The notes under the pieces: generated by a model | Database searches by the model: none | The model's input: the letters and a program-made list of their open reading frames with translations, nothing else | What the model was told of the DNA's origin: nothing | Assembly: GCF_001613805.1 (NCBI RefSeq) | Contig: NZ_LPVY01000024.1 | Coordinates: forward strand, 62,001-126,000 | DNA from: Thalassospira lucentensis | GTDB lineage: Bacteria; Pseudomonadota; Alphaproteobacteria; Rhodospirillales; Thalassospiraceae | Direction of reading: 5' to 3' | Length of the DNA stretch: 64,000 nucleotides | Shown: piece by piece, positions 45,028 to 55,829 of the stretch | How the letters are laid out: every line of letters begins with the position of its first letter | Numbering within the stretch: position 1 is the first letter of the stretch | Position numbers and translations under genes: made by a program

Positions 45028-46575
45028 ATGGCCGAAAAGCAGATCGAGATCGAACTGAAACTCCGCATCGATCCGAAGCACGTATCGCGTTTGAAACAGG
45101 CACCCGTCCTGCGCGAGGTCAAGGAAGGCCGCCGCCTTCTGACCACCCATCTTGTATCCATCTATCATGACACGCCCAAACTTTCGCTGGCCCGCAAGGG
45201 ACTGGCGCTGCGTGTGCGCAAAAAGGGCACCAAGGGGTGGGAGCAGACCGTCAAGGCATCGAACGGCATGCGCGAAGCACTGCCTGAACGTCATGAATGG
45301 AATGTCGAACTGCCCGACGGTGTTCTTGATCTGGATAAATTCACCGACGAAGACGTGGTGGGCTTGCTCGACAGGCATGTCAAAAAGAAGAAGATCGACC
45401 GGATTTTTGAAACCGATCTGAAACGCAGTGCCGTTGATCTGACCTATCGCGACGCGATCATGGAACTGGCAATCGATCAGGGCGTGGTGCGCACCGCAGA
45501 AAAGGAATCCCCCCTGTCCGAGGTCGAGCTGGAGCTGAAGGAAGGCCATCCCGCTGCCCTGTTTGATCTGGCACTTGAACTGCAACGCACCGTGCCCCTG
45601 TTCCTGAGCCTGCGGTCCAAGGCATCGCGCGGGCGGGCGCTTTATCTGAACGAGGTGCCTGGCTTTTACAAGGCGGCCCCCGGCGGGCTTGTTGCCGATA
45701 TGTCGGCCGAAACCGCGTTTCGGGCGGTACTGGCGCAGGGGCTTCGCATGATCCTCGGGAACGAGGTCTGCGTGCGTGAAGACCTTCATATCGAAGGCTG
45801 TCATCAGATGCGGGTTGGCATGCGGCGACTTCGGGTTGCGTTCAACCTGTTTAAGAAAAACCTGCCGCAGGGAGAGGGCGTTCTGATCCGCCGCCTGCTG
45901 AAACATTGCACCAAGGCGCTTGATGGCCTGCGCGACTGGGATGTTTTCCTCAATGAAACCCTGCCGATGGTCGAGGAACGCTTTCCCGATCATCCGGGGA
46001 TTACCGATTTGCGCAAGGCGGCAGCCAAACAGCGCGAAGCGGCCTTGGTGACCGCGCGCGAAATGCTTGAAAGTTTCGAGTATCAGCAACTCCTGCTGCT
46101 GCTTGGCGCATGGTCAAGCTATTCACGCTGGGCATCGGGGGCGGATGCCAGCCAGATGAAGGCAATGTCGGCCTCCGTGACCAAACTGGCCGAACCCTTG
46201 CTGAGCCGCGCCTATAAACGCCTGACCAAGCGTGGCAGCGATGTTGGCAAACTGACCATACCGCAACTCCATGCCCTGCGTCTGGATGTCAAACAGATGC
46301 GCTATGGCAGCGATTTCTTTGGCGAGGTTTATGACGGAAAACCGGCAAAGAAGTTTCGCAAGGAACTGGCAACCCTTCAGGAAATCCTTGGCTGGCTGAA
46401 CGACGTTGCGGTGGCCGAGGCGCGGCTAATGGCATTGAAACCGCAACTTTCCAAAGATGGTATGGTCGCCATTGGTCTGATTTCCGGCTGGTTCGGCGCA
46501 CGCGCCGATCATCGCCTGCAGGGACTTGATCAGGCATGGAAGAAATTCGAAAAGCAGAAGCTGTTCTGGAAGTAG
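45028..46575 (+). CDS. CYTH and CHAD domain protein (inorganic triphosphatase-like)
   Basis: 515 residues. The N-terminal CYTH domain has the E-x-E-x-K motif (QIEIELKLRI) and basic and acidic strands used to hydrolyse triphosphate. The C-terminal CHAD domain from about residue 230 is helical with conserved His and Arg/Lys (EGCHQMRVGMRRLRVAFNLFKK, KMRYGSDFF-like QMRYGSDFFGEVYD), which binds polyphosphate. Its role is probably in polyphosphate or triphosphate metabolism. Start follows gggggaccctg. Confidence 0.9.
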   Translation: MAEKQIEIELKLRIDPKHVSRLKQAPVLREVKEGRRLLTTHLVSIYHDTPKLSLARKGLALRVRKKGTKGWEQTVKASNGMREALPERHEWNVELPDGVLDLDKFTDEDVVGLLDRHVKKKKIDRIFETDLKRSAVDLTYRDAIMELAIDQGVVRTAEKESPLSEVELELKEGHPAALFDLALELQRTVPLFLSLRSKASRGRALYLNEVPGFYKAAPGGLVADMSAETAFRAVLAQGLRMILGNEVCVREDLHIEGCHQMRVGMRRLRVAFNLFKKNLPQGEGVLIRRLLKHCTKALDGLRDWDVFLNETLPMVEERFPDHPGITDLRKAAAKQREAALVTAREMLESFEYQQLLLLLGAWSSYSRWASGADASQMKAMSASVTKLAEPLLSRAYKRLTKRGSDVGKLTIPQLHALRLDVKQMRYGSDFFGEVYDGKPAKKFRKELATLQEILGWLNDVAVAEARLMALKPQLSKDGMVAIGLISGWFGARADHRLQGLDQAWKKFEKQKLFWK

Positions 46576-46602
46576 ACAGATTGGGGATCTGCATTGGGAC
46601 TA

Positions 46603-47166
46603 ATGTTGGTCTTGCATCATCTACTCCTTTTGCCGCTGATCCTGGCTTTGTCGACATGCGTGACCAGTAACGAGTTTCCGGCCGAAAGCGACGTTGTCTA
46701 TCAGGAACAGTTCAATATCGTCGAAGCGTCGGGAATGTCGGTGACCTCTGTTCGGGATCTGCCAAGGGACGGGTTTTTCGAAACGGCAGCCGCCCATTAC
46801 AATTGGGAACTTGATGGCGGCAAGGGGCAGGTAAGAATAGCCTATTGGGCGACGGACGACATGCCATCCGGACTGAAGAAATTCATCCATACCCGTCCCG
46901 CATTTGAAGAACGATGGCGGTCTTTGGTTTCCGATTACACCATCGTCGGCAAACCCGGCCATCCAAACGGGGCAGAGGGCTTCGTTGCCTTTGGCAAAGA
47001 CAAGGAGCAGAACCGTTGCGCGGTCGGAACCGCAATCCTCAAGCTTGATAATGCCAAAAGCAAAGGTTATCGGGACAGTTTTGTCGAAGCTGCAATCTGT
47101 TCGAGTGGCACCCTGCTGCCAAACACGATGGATAACCTGATCTGGTATTTGCGCAAGGCGCGGTAA
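46603..47166 (+). CDS. Hypothetical exported protein
   Basis: 187 residues from ATG 46603 (a TTG at 46594 would add three). The N-terminal LHHLLLLPLILALSTC is a signal peptide with a lipobox-like end (LSTC), so it could be a lipoprotein, though Thr before Cys is uncommon. The mature part has no recognised family. It lies 27 bp after the CYTH-CHAD gene and is probably in its transcript. Confidence 0.65.
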   Translation: MLVLHHLLLLPLILALSTCVTSNEFPAESDVVYQEQFNIVEASGMSVTSVRDLPRDGFFETAAAHYNWELDGGKGQVRIAYWATDDMPSGLKKFIHTRPAFEERWRSLVSDYTIVGKPGHPNGAEGFVAFGKDKEQNRCAVGTAILKLDNAKSKGYRDSFVEAAICSSGTLLPNTMDNLIWYLRKAR

Positions 47167-47173
47167 GTGCAGC

Positions 47174-48658
47174 CTAAGCTACCGCGCGTTTCATATCCTG
47201 ATAGGCCGCCAGCGCGCGTTCACGGCCTTCCTTGATCCCGATCAGGGGTTCGGGATAGGTCAGGCCCAAATCCACCCCAGCGGCTTTCAGGATCAAGGGG
47301 GATGCATCCCACGGTTTGTGGATATACTGGTCGGGCATGTCGGCAAGTTCCGGCACCCATTGCCGGACGTAACTTCCATCCGGGTCAAATTTCTCGCCTT
47401 GCAGGACCGGATTGAAAATCCGGAAATAGGGGGCGGCATCGGCACCACATCCCCCAATCCACTGCCATGAAAACGGATTGTTGGCCGGGCAGGCATCAAC
47501 AAGCGTATCGTCAAACCACGCAAGCCCCTCGTGCCAGTGGATCAGAAGGTGTTTGACCAGTACCGATCCGACAATCATCCGCACCCGGTTATGCATATAG
47601 CCTGTATGCCAGAGTTCCCGCATCCCGGCATCGACAATCGGAAAACCGGTCTGCCCGCGTTGCCAGCGTTCAAGCGCCTTTGGATCATCGACCCATGGGA
47701 AATCGGTGAACTGGCCCTGAAGCGGCACGGATTTCAGATCCCTGGCATGAAACAGGACATGATGGGCAAATTCCCGCCAGCCCAGTTCAGCCATGAATTT
47801 TGATGCGGTTTTACCCTGGCCGGGATGGGCGTCTGCATAATGGTTTGCCGCGTGCCAGACCTGGCGCGGGCTGATCTCGCCAAAGCGCAGATGCGGCGAA
47901 AGCTCCGATGTCACCCGATGATCGGGCCGGTCGCGCAAGTCCGCATAGTCAACCAACCGGTCATCGATGAAACCGTAAAGCTGATCCATCGCACCCTGTT
48001 CGCCGGGCGTGAACCGGCCGGCAAAGCCCGTGGCCCAGTCAAACGGCTTGGGCGACAGATCAAGCCCGGCAATGTCCGTTTCATTGGCCAGTTTAAGATT
48101 ACCAAGCGGGATCTTTTCCGGGGCTTTTTTCGGTTCTGCCGGAGGTGGCAGTTTCAGGCATGCTCGCCAGAACGGGCTGAAAACCTTGAAGTCGGTCCCG
48201 GCACCGGTTTTGACTTCCCATGGCTCATAGAGCAACTGGCCGTTAAAGCTGTCACATTCGATATCGTGGTCGCGCATGGTCGACTTGATATCGGTATCGC
48301 GCGCGATGGATGCCTTGTCATAAAGCCGGTTCCAGAAAACCGCCCCGATTTTGTGATCAGCCTGTAACTGATTGAAAACGTCCCGTGCGTCTGATTTGAA
48401 AATCCTCAGACAGGGGGATTTTCCCCCCGCAGCCTTGGCAAGACTTTCATCAAGTCGTGCCAGACTTTTTTCCAGCCACCAGCGCGTCGCCCCGCCCAGT
48501 TGGGCATCAATCACCGGGTCAAGGATAAAGACCGGAAGCACGATGCCGTTATTTTGCTGTGCCCATTTTATGCTGGCATTCAATGCCGGGTTGTCGGCAA
48601 GGCGCAGGTCATTGCGAAACCACATGATGGCAACCGGGGCGGCAGAAGCAGAGGGCAT
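47174..48658 (-). CDS. phrB: Deoxyribodipyrimidine photolyase (cryptochrome/photolyase family)
   Basis: 494 residues from ATG 48658. VAIMWFRNDLRLADNPAL starts the antenna-binding domain; the FAD-binding part has FPIVDAGMRELWHTGYMHNRVRMIVGSVLVKHLLIHW and NPFSWQWIGGCGADAAPYFRIFNP, as in class I CPD photolyases. Uses blue light to split pyrimidine dimers. Ends close to the convergent hypothetical gene. An upstream in-frame start at 48727 has no support. Confidence 0.93.
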   Translation of the reverse strand: MPSASAAPVAIMWFRNDLRLADNPALNASIKWAQQNNGIVLPVFILDPVIDAQLGGATRWWLEKSLARLDESLAKAAGGKSPCLRIFKSDARDVFNQLQADHKIGAVFWNRLYDKASIARDTDIKSTMRDHDIECDSFNGQLLYEPWEVKTGAGTDFKVFSPFWRACLKLPPPAEPKKAPEKIPLGNLKLANETDIAGLDLSPKPFDWATGFAGRFTPGEQGAMDQLYGFIDDRLVDYADLRDRPDHRVTSELSPHLRFGEISPRQVWHAANHYADAHPGQGKTASKFMAELGWREFAHHVLFHARDLKSVPLQGQFTDFPWVDDPKALERWQRGQTGFPIVDAGMRELWHTGYMHNRVRMIVGSVLVKHLLIHWHEGLAWFDDTLVDACPANNPFSWQWIGGCGADAAPYFRIFNPVLQGEKFDPDGSYVRQWVPELADMPDQYIHKPWDASPLILKAAGVDLGLTYPEPLIGIKEGRERALAAYQDMKRAVA

Positions 48659-48769
48659 CCGGGAACTCGTACCTTGGGGGAGGAAGAGGGGCAAAAGGGT
48701 GAGAGAGCACATCGACTGTGACAGCATAGAGGGGATGCCGATGCGCTCTCTCTGGCTCGGGGTACATCG

Positions 48770-50281
48770 TTATGTACGGCGCACCAGATCGATCAGTTCA
48801 TCGAAACTTTGCGAAATGACGTTCTTTTTCCATCCGGCAAAACCAAGCACCAGCCCTTGCGGCAGATTGCCGCGATTTTCTTCTGATTTATCATGGTAGT
48901 AGGATGAAAGGGCGCGGCAATCGAGCTGTGCATGAACCATCCGTTCCTGCAATTCAACATCATCCTGTCCACCGGTCAGGCGCGTACAAAGATGAAGCCC
49001 CCCATCCGACGGCAGGACCTGCAAAATATCACTGGCACGTGTTTCGATCAGTTCGCGCAGATGTGCCCTTCGTTCCCCGTAACTCAGCCGCATCTTGCGG
49101 ACATGACCGCCAAAGTGCCCCTCGGCGAAAAATGCGGCCAGTGCGGCCTGTGCCGTCGGGGCAGGCACACCATCGGCGAAGCCGCGCATGCCGCGAAATA
49201 CCGGGATCAGGGCAGGCGGCAGAACCAGATAACCAAGCCGGATACCGGGAAACAGGACGCGCGAAAACGTGCCGACATAAAGCACGCGATTTTGCCGGTC
49301 CAATCCCTGAAGGGACGATAACGGCGGCCCGTCATAGCGATAATCGCTGTCATAATCGTCTTCGACAATCCACGCATCATGGGCGTCTGCCCATTGCAAG
49401 AGGGCAAGACGGCGGGCAAGCGACAATGTCGTGCCCAGCGGATAATTGCGTGATGGCGTCGTAACGACGATCCGGGCCGGTGCACCCTTGCCAAGCTGAT
49501 CTACCTGCAATCCCTCGCCGTCCACCGGGATCGGCAGCAAGGTGGCACCACTGGCGGCCAGAACCCCGCGAATGCCTTCGTAACCCGGGTCCTCGGTTGC
49601 GATCACGTCACCCGGATCCACAAGGGCACGCGCAATCAGATCCAGCGCCTGCTGCGCGCCTGAAACAATCATCACCTGATCGGCATCGCATTTGACCCCG
49701 CGGGACTGGCGAAGCCACTTGGCAACCTCGTCCCGCAATGCGGGCATGCCAAGCGGATCAACTGGAATGGTCAGGTCAAGTGCCGGTGCCCGCCAACCTC
49801 GGCGCAACAACCGCGCCCACAGATCAAATGGAAAGGCATCAAGATCCGGTGTCCCCGGGTTAAACGGACGCGCCACGCGAAATCTTGGAAAGCGTCGGTC
49901 ATAGGCCAGCATGCGGGTCGCACTCTGGCTCAGGCGGACGGGGCGGGTCGCCTTGCGCGCCGGGTCCAGTGCTTCGGGTGTGGCGGTGGCGGTCATTTCC
50001 CGGTCGGGCAGGCTGCTGGCAACGAAGCTTCCGGCACCGATCCGGGTTTCCAGATACCCCTCGGATACCAGCAAATCGAAACTCGTCACCACCGTATTGC
50101 GCGAAACGCCAAGGCTTTTGGCCAGGTCTCGACTGGCGGGCAGCTTCTCGCCCGGATGTAACCGCCCGTCCAGAATGGCCTGGCGAATGCCAAGATAAAG
50201 ACGGCGATAGGCGCTGTCTTCCTTCGCATTGTCGGCTTTGGCGGTATGGCTGGGATAAATCCAGGTGTAGTCGCTGCGCAT
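48770..50281 (-). CDS. MocR-type transcriptional regulator (GntR HTH + aminotransferase fold)
   Basis: 503 residues. N-terminal GntR winged helix (LYLGIRQAILDGRLHPGEKLPASRDLAKSLGVSRNTVV) is fused to a type-I aminotransferase domain with the PLP lysine region VLYVGTFSRVLFPGIRLGYLV. The usual Lys should lie near YVGTFSR; I see F-S-R where active enzymes have S-K, so PLP may be held differently. Divergent from a flavin-binding split-barrel protein, which it probably controls. ATG 50281 is preferred to TTG 50290. Confidence 0.88.
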   Translation of the reverse strand: MRSDYTWIYPSHTAKADNAKEDSAYRRLYLGIRQAILDGRLHPGEKLPASRDLAKSLGVSRNTVVTSFDLLVSEGYLETRIGAGSFVASSLPDREMTATATPEALDPARKATRPVRLSQSATRMLAYDRRFPRFRVARPFNPGTPDLDAFPFDLWARLLRRGWRAPALDLTIPVDPLGMPALRDEVAKWLRQSRGVKCDADQVMIVSGAQQALDLIARALVDPGDVIATEDPGYEGIRGVLAASGATLLPIPVDGEGLQVDQLGKGAPARIVVTTPSRNYPLGTTLSLARRLALLQWADAHDAWIVEDDYDSDYRYDGPPLSSLQGLDRQNRVLYVGTFSRVLFPGIRLGYLVLPPALIPVFRGMRGFADGVPAPTAQAALAAFFAEGHFGGHVRKMRLSYGERRAHLRELIETRASDILQVLPSDGGLHLCTRLTGGQDDVELQERMVHAQLDCRALSSYYHDKSEENRGNLPQGLVLGFAGWKKNVISQSFDELIDLVRRT

Positions 50282-50337
50282 CTTGGCCAATCGGTGACGG
50301 ATGATGTTGAAATTGGTTCTGTCAAAATTCTTATAAC

Positions 50338-50355
50338 GGACCTGTGATAAAGTCC
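50338..50355. promoter_or_regulatory. Candidate MocR operator
   Basis: Inverted repeat ggac-N10-gtcc in the gap between the regulator and its divergent neighbour, overlapping AT-rich promoter-like sequence (ttataac). A direct repeat ttctgtc also occurs on both sides (50317, 50358). Confidence 0.35.
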
Positions 50356-50414
50356 AATTCTGTCGATGATGACGTCAGCCCTTGCGTCACCAGAAGCTAC
50401 AGAGAACAAAGAAA

Positions 50415-51071
50415 ATGTCAGATACCACCGCACTTCCGGCACAATACGAAGTCCATCCCGCAACCAAAGTGGTGCGTGGCCCCAAACGTGCCAGTTACGA
50501 CCGAAAACTTGTGCATGGTATCATTGATGATGCCCTGATCTGTCATGTTGGCACCATCGTGAATGGCCGTCCCTCAATGATCCCGACGGCGCATTGGCGC
50601 GTGGGGGAACGGATTTATATCCATGGTGCATCGAAGAACCGCATTCTGGCCGCTATCGCCAATGGCGAGGAAGCCTGCCTGTGCATTACGCATCTGGACG
50701 GTCTGGTGATGGCGCGTTCGGCCTTTCATCACTCGGCCAATTACCGTTCGGTCGTGATTTACGGCAAGGGCGAAATCGTAACCGACCCGGAAGGCAAAAT
50801 GGAACATTCCCGGCTGTTTGTCGAAAAGCTGTCCAAAGGCCGCTGGGACCAGATCCGTCATCCCAATGAACAGGAGCTCAAGGCCACCATGTTCCTTGGT
50901 TTTGACCTGAACGAGGTATCGGCCAAGGTCCGCACCGGTGATCCGGTCGATGACGAGGAAGATTATGGTCTGCCAGTCTGGGCCGGTGTTTTGCCCTGCG
51001 CCAATGTCTGGGGCGAGCCGGTGGCAGATACCCGACTTGATCCGGCCTCGGTTGCCAAGGCACCGGAATAA
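50415..51071 (+). CDS. Pyridoxamine 5'-phosphate oxidase family (FMN-binding split barrel) protein
   Basis: 218 residues. VRGPKRASYDRKLVHGIIDDALICHVGTIVNGRPSMIPTAHWRVG is the start of a flavin-binding split barrel of the Nim-like/PNPOx type; HHSANYRSVVIYG follows. Its substrate is unknown. The pairing with a MocR regulator in the opposite direction suggests a link to PLP or amine metabolism. Start ATG 50415 follows agagaac. Confidence 0.8.
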   Translation: MSDTTALPAQYEVHPATKVVRGPKRASYDRKLVHGIIDDALICHVGTIVNGRPSMIPTAHWRVGERIYIHGASKNRILAAIANGEEACLCITHLDGLVMARSAFHHSANYRSVVIYGKGEIVTDPEGKMEHSRLFVEKLSKGRWDQIRHPNEQELKATMFLGFDLNEVSAKVRTGDPVDDEEDYGLPVWAGVLPCANVWGEPVADTRLDPASVAKAPE

Positions 51072-51072
51072 A

Positions 51073-51102
51073 AAAAAGGCAGCCTGGATGGCTGCCTTTT
51101 TT
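51073..51102. terminator. Bidirectional terminator
   Basis: aaaaaggcagcc-tggat-ggctgccttttt between convergent genes. Confidence 0.85.
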
Positions 51103-51120
51103 AATCGGAATGGGGCGGGC

Positions 51121-52029
51121 TTAGCCTGCCAGCGCAACCGCGATTTTGGCGCCAAGGACCGCATTGTTGCGCACCAGCGCAATATTGGCTTCAAGGCTTT
51201 TGCCCTTGGTATGCTGGGTCACGCGTTCCAGCAGGAAGGGCGTGACTTCGCGACCATGGATGTTAAGGCCCTTGGCTTCGATCAGGGCACTATCAATCGC
51301 ATGTTCGATGGCATCAAGTTCCAATGCCTTGTCAGCTGGCGGCGGGTTGCCGATTACAGCCCCGCCTTCAAGACCAAATTCCCATTTCGATTTCAGGAAT
51401 TCTGCAATCTCGGCAGGACTATCAAGGCGGATCGGGGCTTTCTGGCCGCTTTTGACGGTATAGAAAGCCGGGAATTCATCTGTGCCATATGAAATGACCG
51501 GCACACCCAGCGTTTCAAGATGTTCAAGCGTCATCGGAATATCAAGGATCGCCTTGGCACCGGCGCAGACGACGGCAACACTGGTTTTGCCAAGTTCGGT
51601 CAGATCGGCCGAGATATCGAAACTTGCTGCCAGTTCGCGGTGAACCCCGCCAATCCCGCCGGTGGCAAAGACCTTGATGCCCGCCTTTTCCGCCAGAATC
51701 ATGGTGGCGGAAACGGTGGTCGCACCATCGCGCTTCTTGGCGATGCAGTATGGGATGTCCCGGCGCGAAAGTTTCAGAATGTCGGTACCCTTGGCGAAAT
51801 ATTCCAGTTCCGACGGCGACAGGCCGATTTTGCAACGCCCGCCGATCACCGCGATGGTGGCCGGGATTGCGCCATTATCGCGCACATCCTGTTCAACCGC
51901 CTGCGCGGTTTCAAGGTTCTGCGGATAGGGCATCCCGTGCGAGATGATGGTGGATTCAAGGGCGACAACCGGCTTGCCAGCAGCAAGGGCTTCGGCGACT
52001 TCCGGGGCGGTATCGATAAAGTCCGACAT
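51121..52029 (-). CDS. psuG: Pseudouridine-5'-phosphate glycosidase
   Basis: 302 residues. Splits pseudouridine 5'-phosphate to uracil and ribose 5-phosphate with Mn. VVALESTIISHGMPYPQN at the start, KRDGATTVSATMILAEKAGIKVFATGGIGGVHR in the centre and VISYGTDEFPAFYT are the family marks. The kinase partner PsuK, which is often next door, is not present here. Confidence 0.92.
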   Translation of the reverse strand: MSDFIDTAPEVAEALAAGKPVVALESTIISHGMPYPQNLETAQAVEQDVRDNGAIPATIAVIGGRCKIGLSPSELEYFAKGTDILKLSRRDIPYCIAKKRDGATTVSATMILAEKAGIKVFATGGIGGVHRELAASFDISADLTELGKTSVAVVCAGAKAILDIPMTLEHLETLGVPVISYGTDEFPAFYTVKSGQKAPIRLDSPAEIAEFLKSKWEFGLEGGAVIGNPPPADKALELDAIEHAIDSALIEAKGLNIHGREVTPFLLERVTQHTKGKSLEANIALVRNNAVLGAKIAVALAG

Positions 52030-52133
52030 TCAAAATGCTCATGTTTGAGTTAAAGTTTTAAAGGTCAGGATTACGCGGATCGGCCTGTAAAATCCACCCC
52101 AAACACGTCATGGCTGTTGTGTGCGGACAAACA

Positions 52134-52164
52134 AAAACGGCCGCCCCATCGGGACGGCCGTTTT
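52134..52164. terminator. Terminator of ilvC
   Basis: aaaacggccgcccc-atc-gggacggccgtttt, 14-bp stem with one mismatch; the 3' flank on the minus strand is T-rich (ttttgtttg). Confidence 0.85.
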
Positions 52165-52182
52165 GCAAAACAAAGCTAAAGC

Positions 52183-53810
<1,628 letters not shown>

Positions 53811-53914
53811 GGGTCTTGCTCCGCTAGGGCGCGGGCGGGCGCATTCAGTGTGCAGCCCGGCCCGGCCTTTGATTTTGGTTTTGATGATGTCTTGTCGCAA
53901 AAGGGTTTCGCGGA

Positions 53915-55678
53915 TCAGACCAGAACCATCCCTTCGTCGGAATCAATGGCTTCGTCACCGGTGGTTTCCGCCCCAAGCAGCATTTCATTATGCGGCTTGC
54001 CCGACGGAATCATCGGATAGCAGTTTTCCTTGTCATCCACGGCAACGTCGAGGATCACCGGACCATCGATTTCAAGCATCTTGGTCAGTGCGTCATCAAG
54101 ATCGGCCGCGTTGTTACAGGTCATACCGGTAAAGCCGAATGCCTCGGACAGTTTGACGAAATCCGGAAGGGATTCGCTATAACTTTCCGAATAGCGCGAC
54201 CCGTGCAGAAGCTGCTGCCACTGGCGGACCATGCCCATGTAACGGTTGTTCAGGATGACGGTTTTCACCGGCAGGCGATACTGGGTCAGCGTCGCGCATT
54301 CCTGAATGTTCATCATGATCGATGCATCACCGGTAAAGCAGATCACGGTTGCATCCGGATGGGCAACCTGGACCCCAAGGGCGGCGGGCATGCCATACCC
54401 CATAGTGCCAAGACCACCGGACGTCATCCATTCATGCGGATGTTCAAACCCGAAATGCTGGGCTGCCCACATCTGGTGCTGCCCGACATCGGTGGTGATG
54501 TAGGTCTTGCGATCACGCGTCAGCGCATGCAGGCGACGGATCACGTGCTGCGGCTTGATGATGTCCTTGGGCTGTTTGTAGGACAGGCAGTGTTTACCAC
54601 GCCAGCCTTCAATCTCGTCCCACCAGCTATCAAGCGCCTTGGCTTCGATCTTGTGCTGTTTGGCTTTCCAGATTTTCATCATGTCTTCAAGGACATGACC
54701 GACATCGCCAACAATCCCGATATCAACCGGAACGTTCTTGTTGATCGAGCTTTGATCAATATCGATCTGGACTTTCTGTGAGCCCGGCGAGAAGAAATCA
54801 AGGTTGCCGGTCACGCGGTCATCAAACCGTGCACCAACCGCAATCATGACATCGCAATCATGCATCGCCATGTTGGCTTCGTAGGTGCCGTGCATGCCGA
54901 GCATGCCAAGATACTGCTTGTCTGATGCCGGATAGGCACCAAGCCCCATCAGGGTCAGCGTAATCGGAACACCGGTCAGGCGGGTGAATTCCGTCAGGAC
55001 CTTGCAGGCCTGACTGCCGGAATTGATCACGCCACCACCGCAATACAGGATCGGCTTTTTCGCCGATGCCAGCAGTTCGAGCGCTTCCTCGATCTGGCGG
55101 CGGTCGCCTTTGACAACCGGGTTATAGGTGCGGTGCTGAACCTGTGAAGGCTCAAGATACGGTGCCTTGGCGACCAGAATATCTTTCGGCAGGTCGATCA
55201 CGACCGGACCCGGGCGGCCGCTTGACGCAACATGGAATGCTTCATGCATCGTGCGGGCAAGCTTCGCACTGTCCTTCACCAGATAGTTATGCTTGGTGCA
55301 GGGGCGGGTGATGCCGGTGGTGTCGGCTTCCTGAAAGGCGTCATTGCCGATCAGGTGGGTCGGAACCTGCCCGGTCAGGCAGACGACGGGAATCGAATCC
55401 ATCAACGCATCGGTAAGGCCGGTAACGGCATTCGTTGCACCCGGACCGCTGGTTACCAGAACAACGCCGACCTTTCCGGTCGAACGTGCGTAACCTTCGG
55501 CGGCATGCACGGCAGCCTGTTCATGGCGTACTAGGATATGACGAATCCGGTTTTGTTTAAATATCTCGTCATATAGCGGTAGGACGGCGCCGCCGGGATA
55601 GCCGAACACGACTTCCACACCCTGATCGACCAGAGCCTGCAACACTACTTCCGAACCGCTTAAAATACGTTCTGCCAT
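53915..55678 (-). CDS. ilvB: Acetolactate synthase large (catalytic) subunit
   Basis: 587 residues. TPP enzyme making acetolactate or acetohydroxybutyrate. VVFGYPGGAVLPLYDEIF, catalytic Glu in RHEQAAVHAAEGYARSTGKVG, and the TPP/Mg motif GDASIMMNIQECATLTQYRLPVKTVILNN are complete. First of ilvB-ilvN-ilvC; ribosome-binding site ggaagagg after a short leader ORF. Symbol could equally be ilvI. Confidence 0.96.
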   Translation of the reverse strand: MAERILSGSEVVLQALVDQGVEVVFGYPGGAVLPLYDEIFKQNRIRHILVRHEQAAVHAAEGYARSTGKVGVVLVTSGPGATNAVTGLTDALMDSIPVVCLTGQVPTHLIGNDAFQEADTTGITRPCTKHNYLVKDSAKLARTMHEAFHVASSGRPGPVVIDLPKDILVAKAPYLEPSQVQHRTYNPVVKGDRRQIEEALELLASAKKPILYCGGGVINSGSQACKVLTEFTRLTGVPITLTLMGLGAYPASDKQYLGMLGMHGTYEANMAMHDCDVMIAVGARFDDRVTGNLDFFSPGSQKVQIDIDQSSINKNVPVDIGIVGDVGHVLEDMMKIWKAKQHKIEAKALDSWWDEIEGWRGKHCLSYKQPKDIIKPQHVIRRLHALTRDRKTYITTDVGQHQMWAAQHFGFEHPHEWMTSGGLGTMGYGMPAALGVQVAHPDATVICFTGDASIMMNIQECATLTQYRLPVKTVILNNRYMGMVRQWQQLLHGSRYSESYSESLPDFVKLSEAFGFTGMTCNNAADLDDALTKMLEIDGPVILDVAVDDKENCYPMIPSGKPHNEMLLGAETTGDEAIDSDEGMVLV

Positions 55679-55696
55679 GATTTTCGAGCCTCTTCC

Positions 55697-55741
55697 TTAG
55701 CGACAACAACGTGCCGCGTGATAACCGCGTGGTTGATACAT
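55697..55741 (-). promoter_or_regulatory. Short leader ORF (14 residues, ending RCCR) before ilvB
   Basis: ATG-to-TAA frame coding MYQPRGYHAARCCR, ending 18 bases before the ilvB ATG, with aaggg about eleven bases upstream. It is not rich in Ile, Val or Leu codons, so it is not a classic ilv attenuator peptide. Tandem Cys codons near the stop are like upstream ORFs that sense cysteine or charging in other bacteria. Existence as a translated ORF is inference. Confidence 0.35.
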
Positions 55742-55768
55742 GATCCAATTACCCTTGAACTGGAGTTG

Positions 55769-55789
55769 AAAAATCCGCCGAAACGGCGG
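55769..55789 (-). terminator. Terminator after miaA / before ilvB
   Basis: On the minus strand ccgccg-ttt-cggcgg followed by attttt. A second similar arm (ccgcc at 55794-55798 and ggcgg at 55807-55811) lies just before, so two mutually exclusive stems are possible. Confidence 0.7.
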
Positions 55790-55829
55790 TTTTCCGCCAT
55801 TTCGACGGCGGAAGGGCCAACCTATCGCC

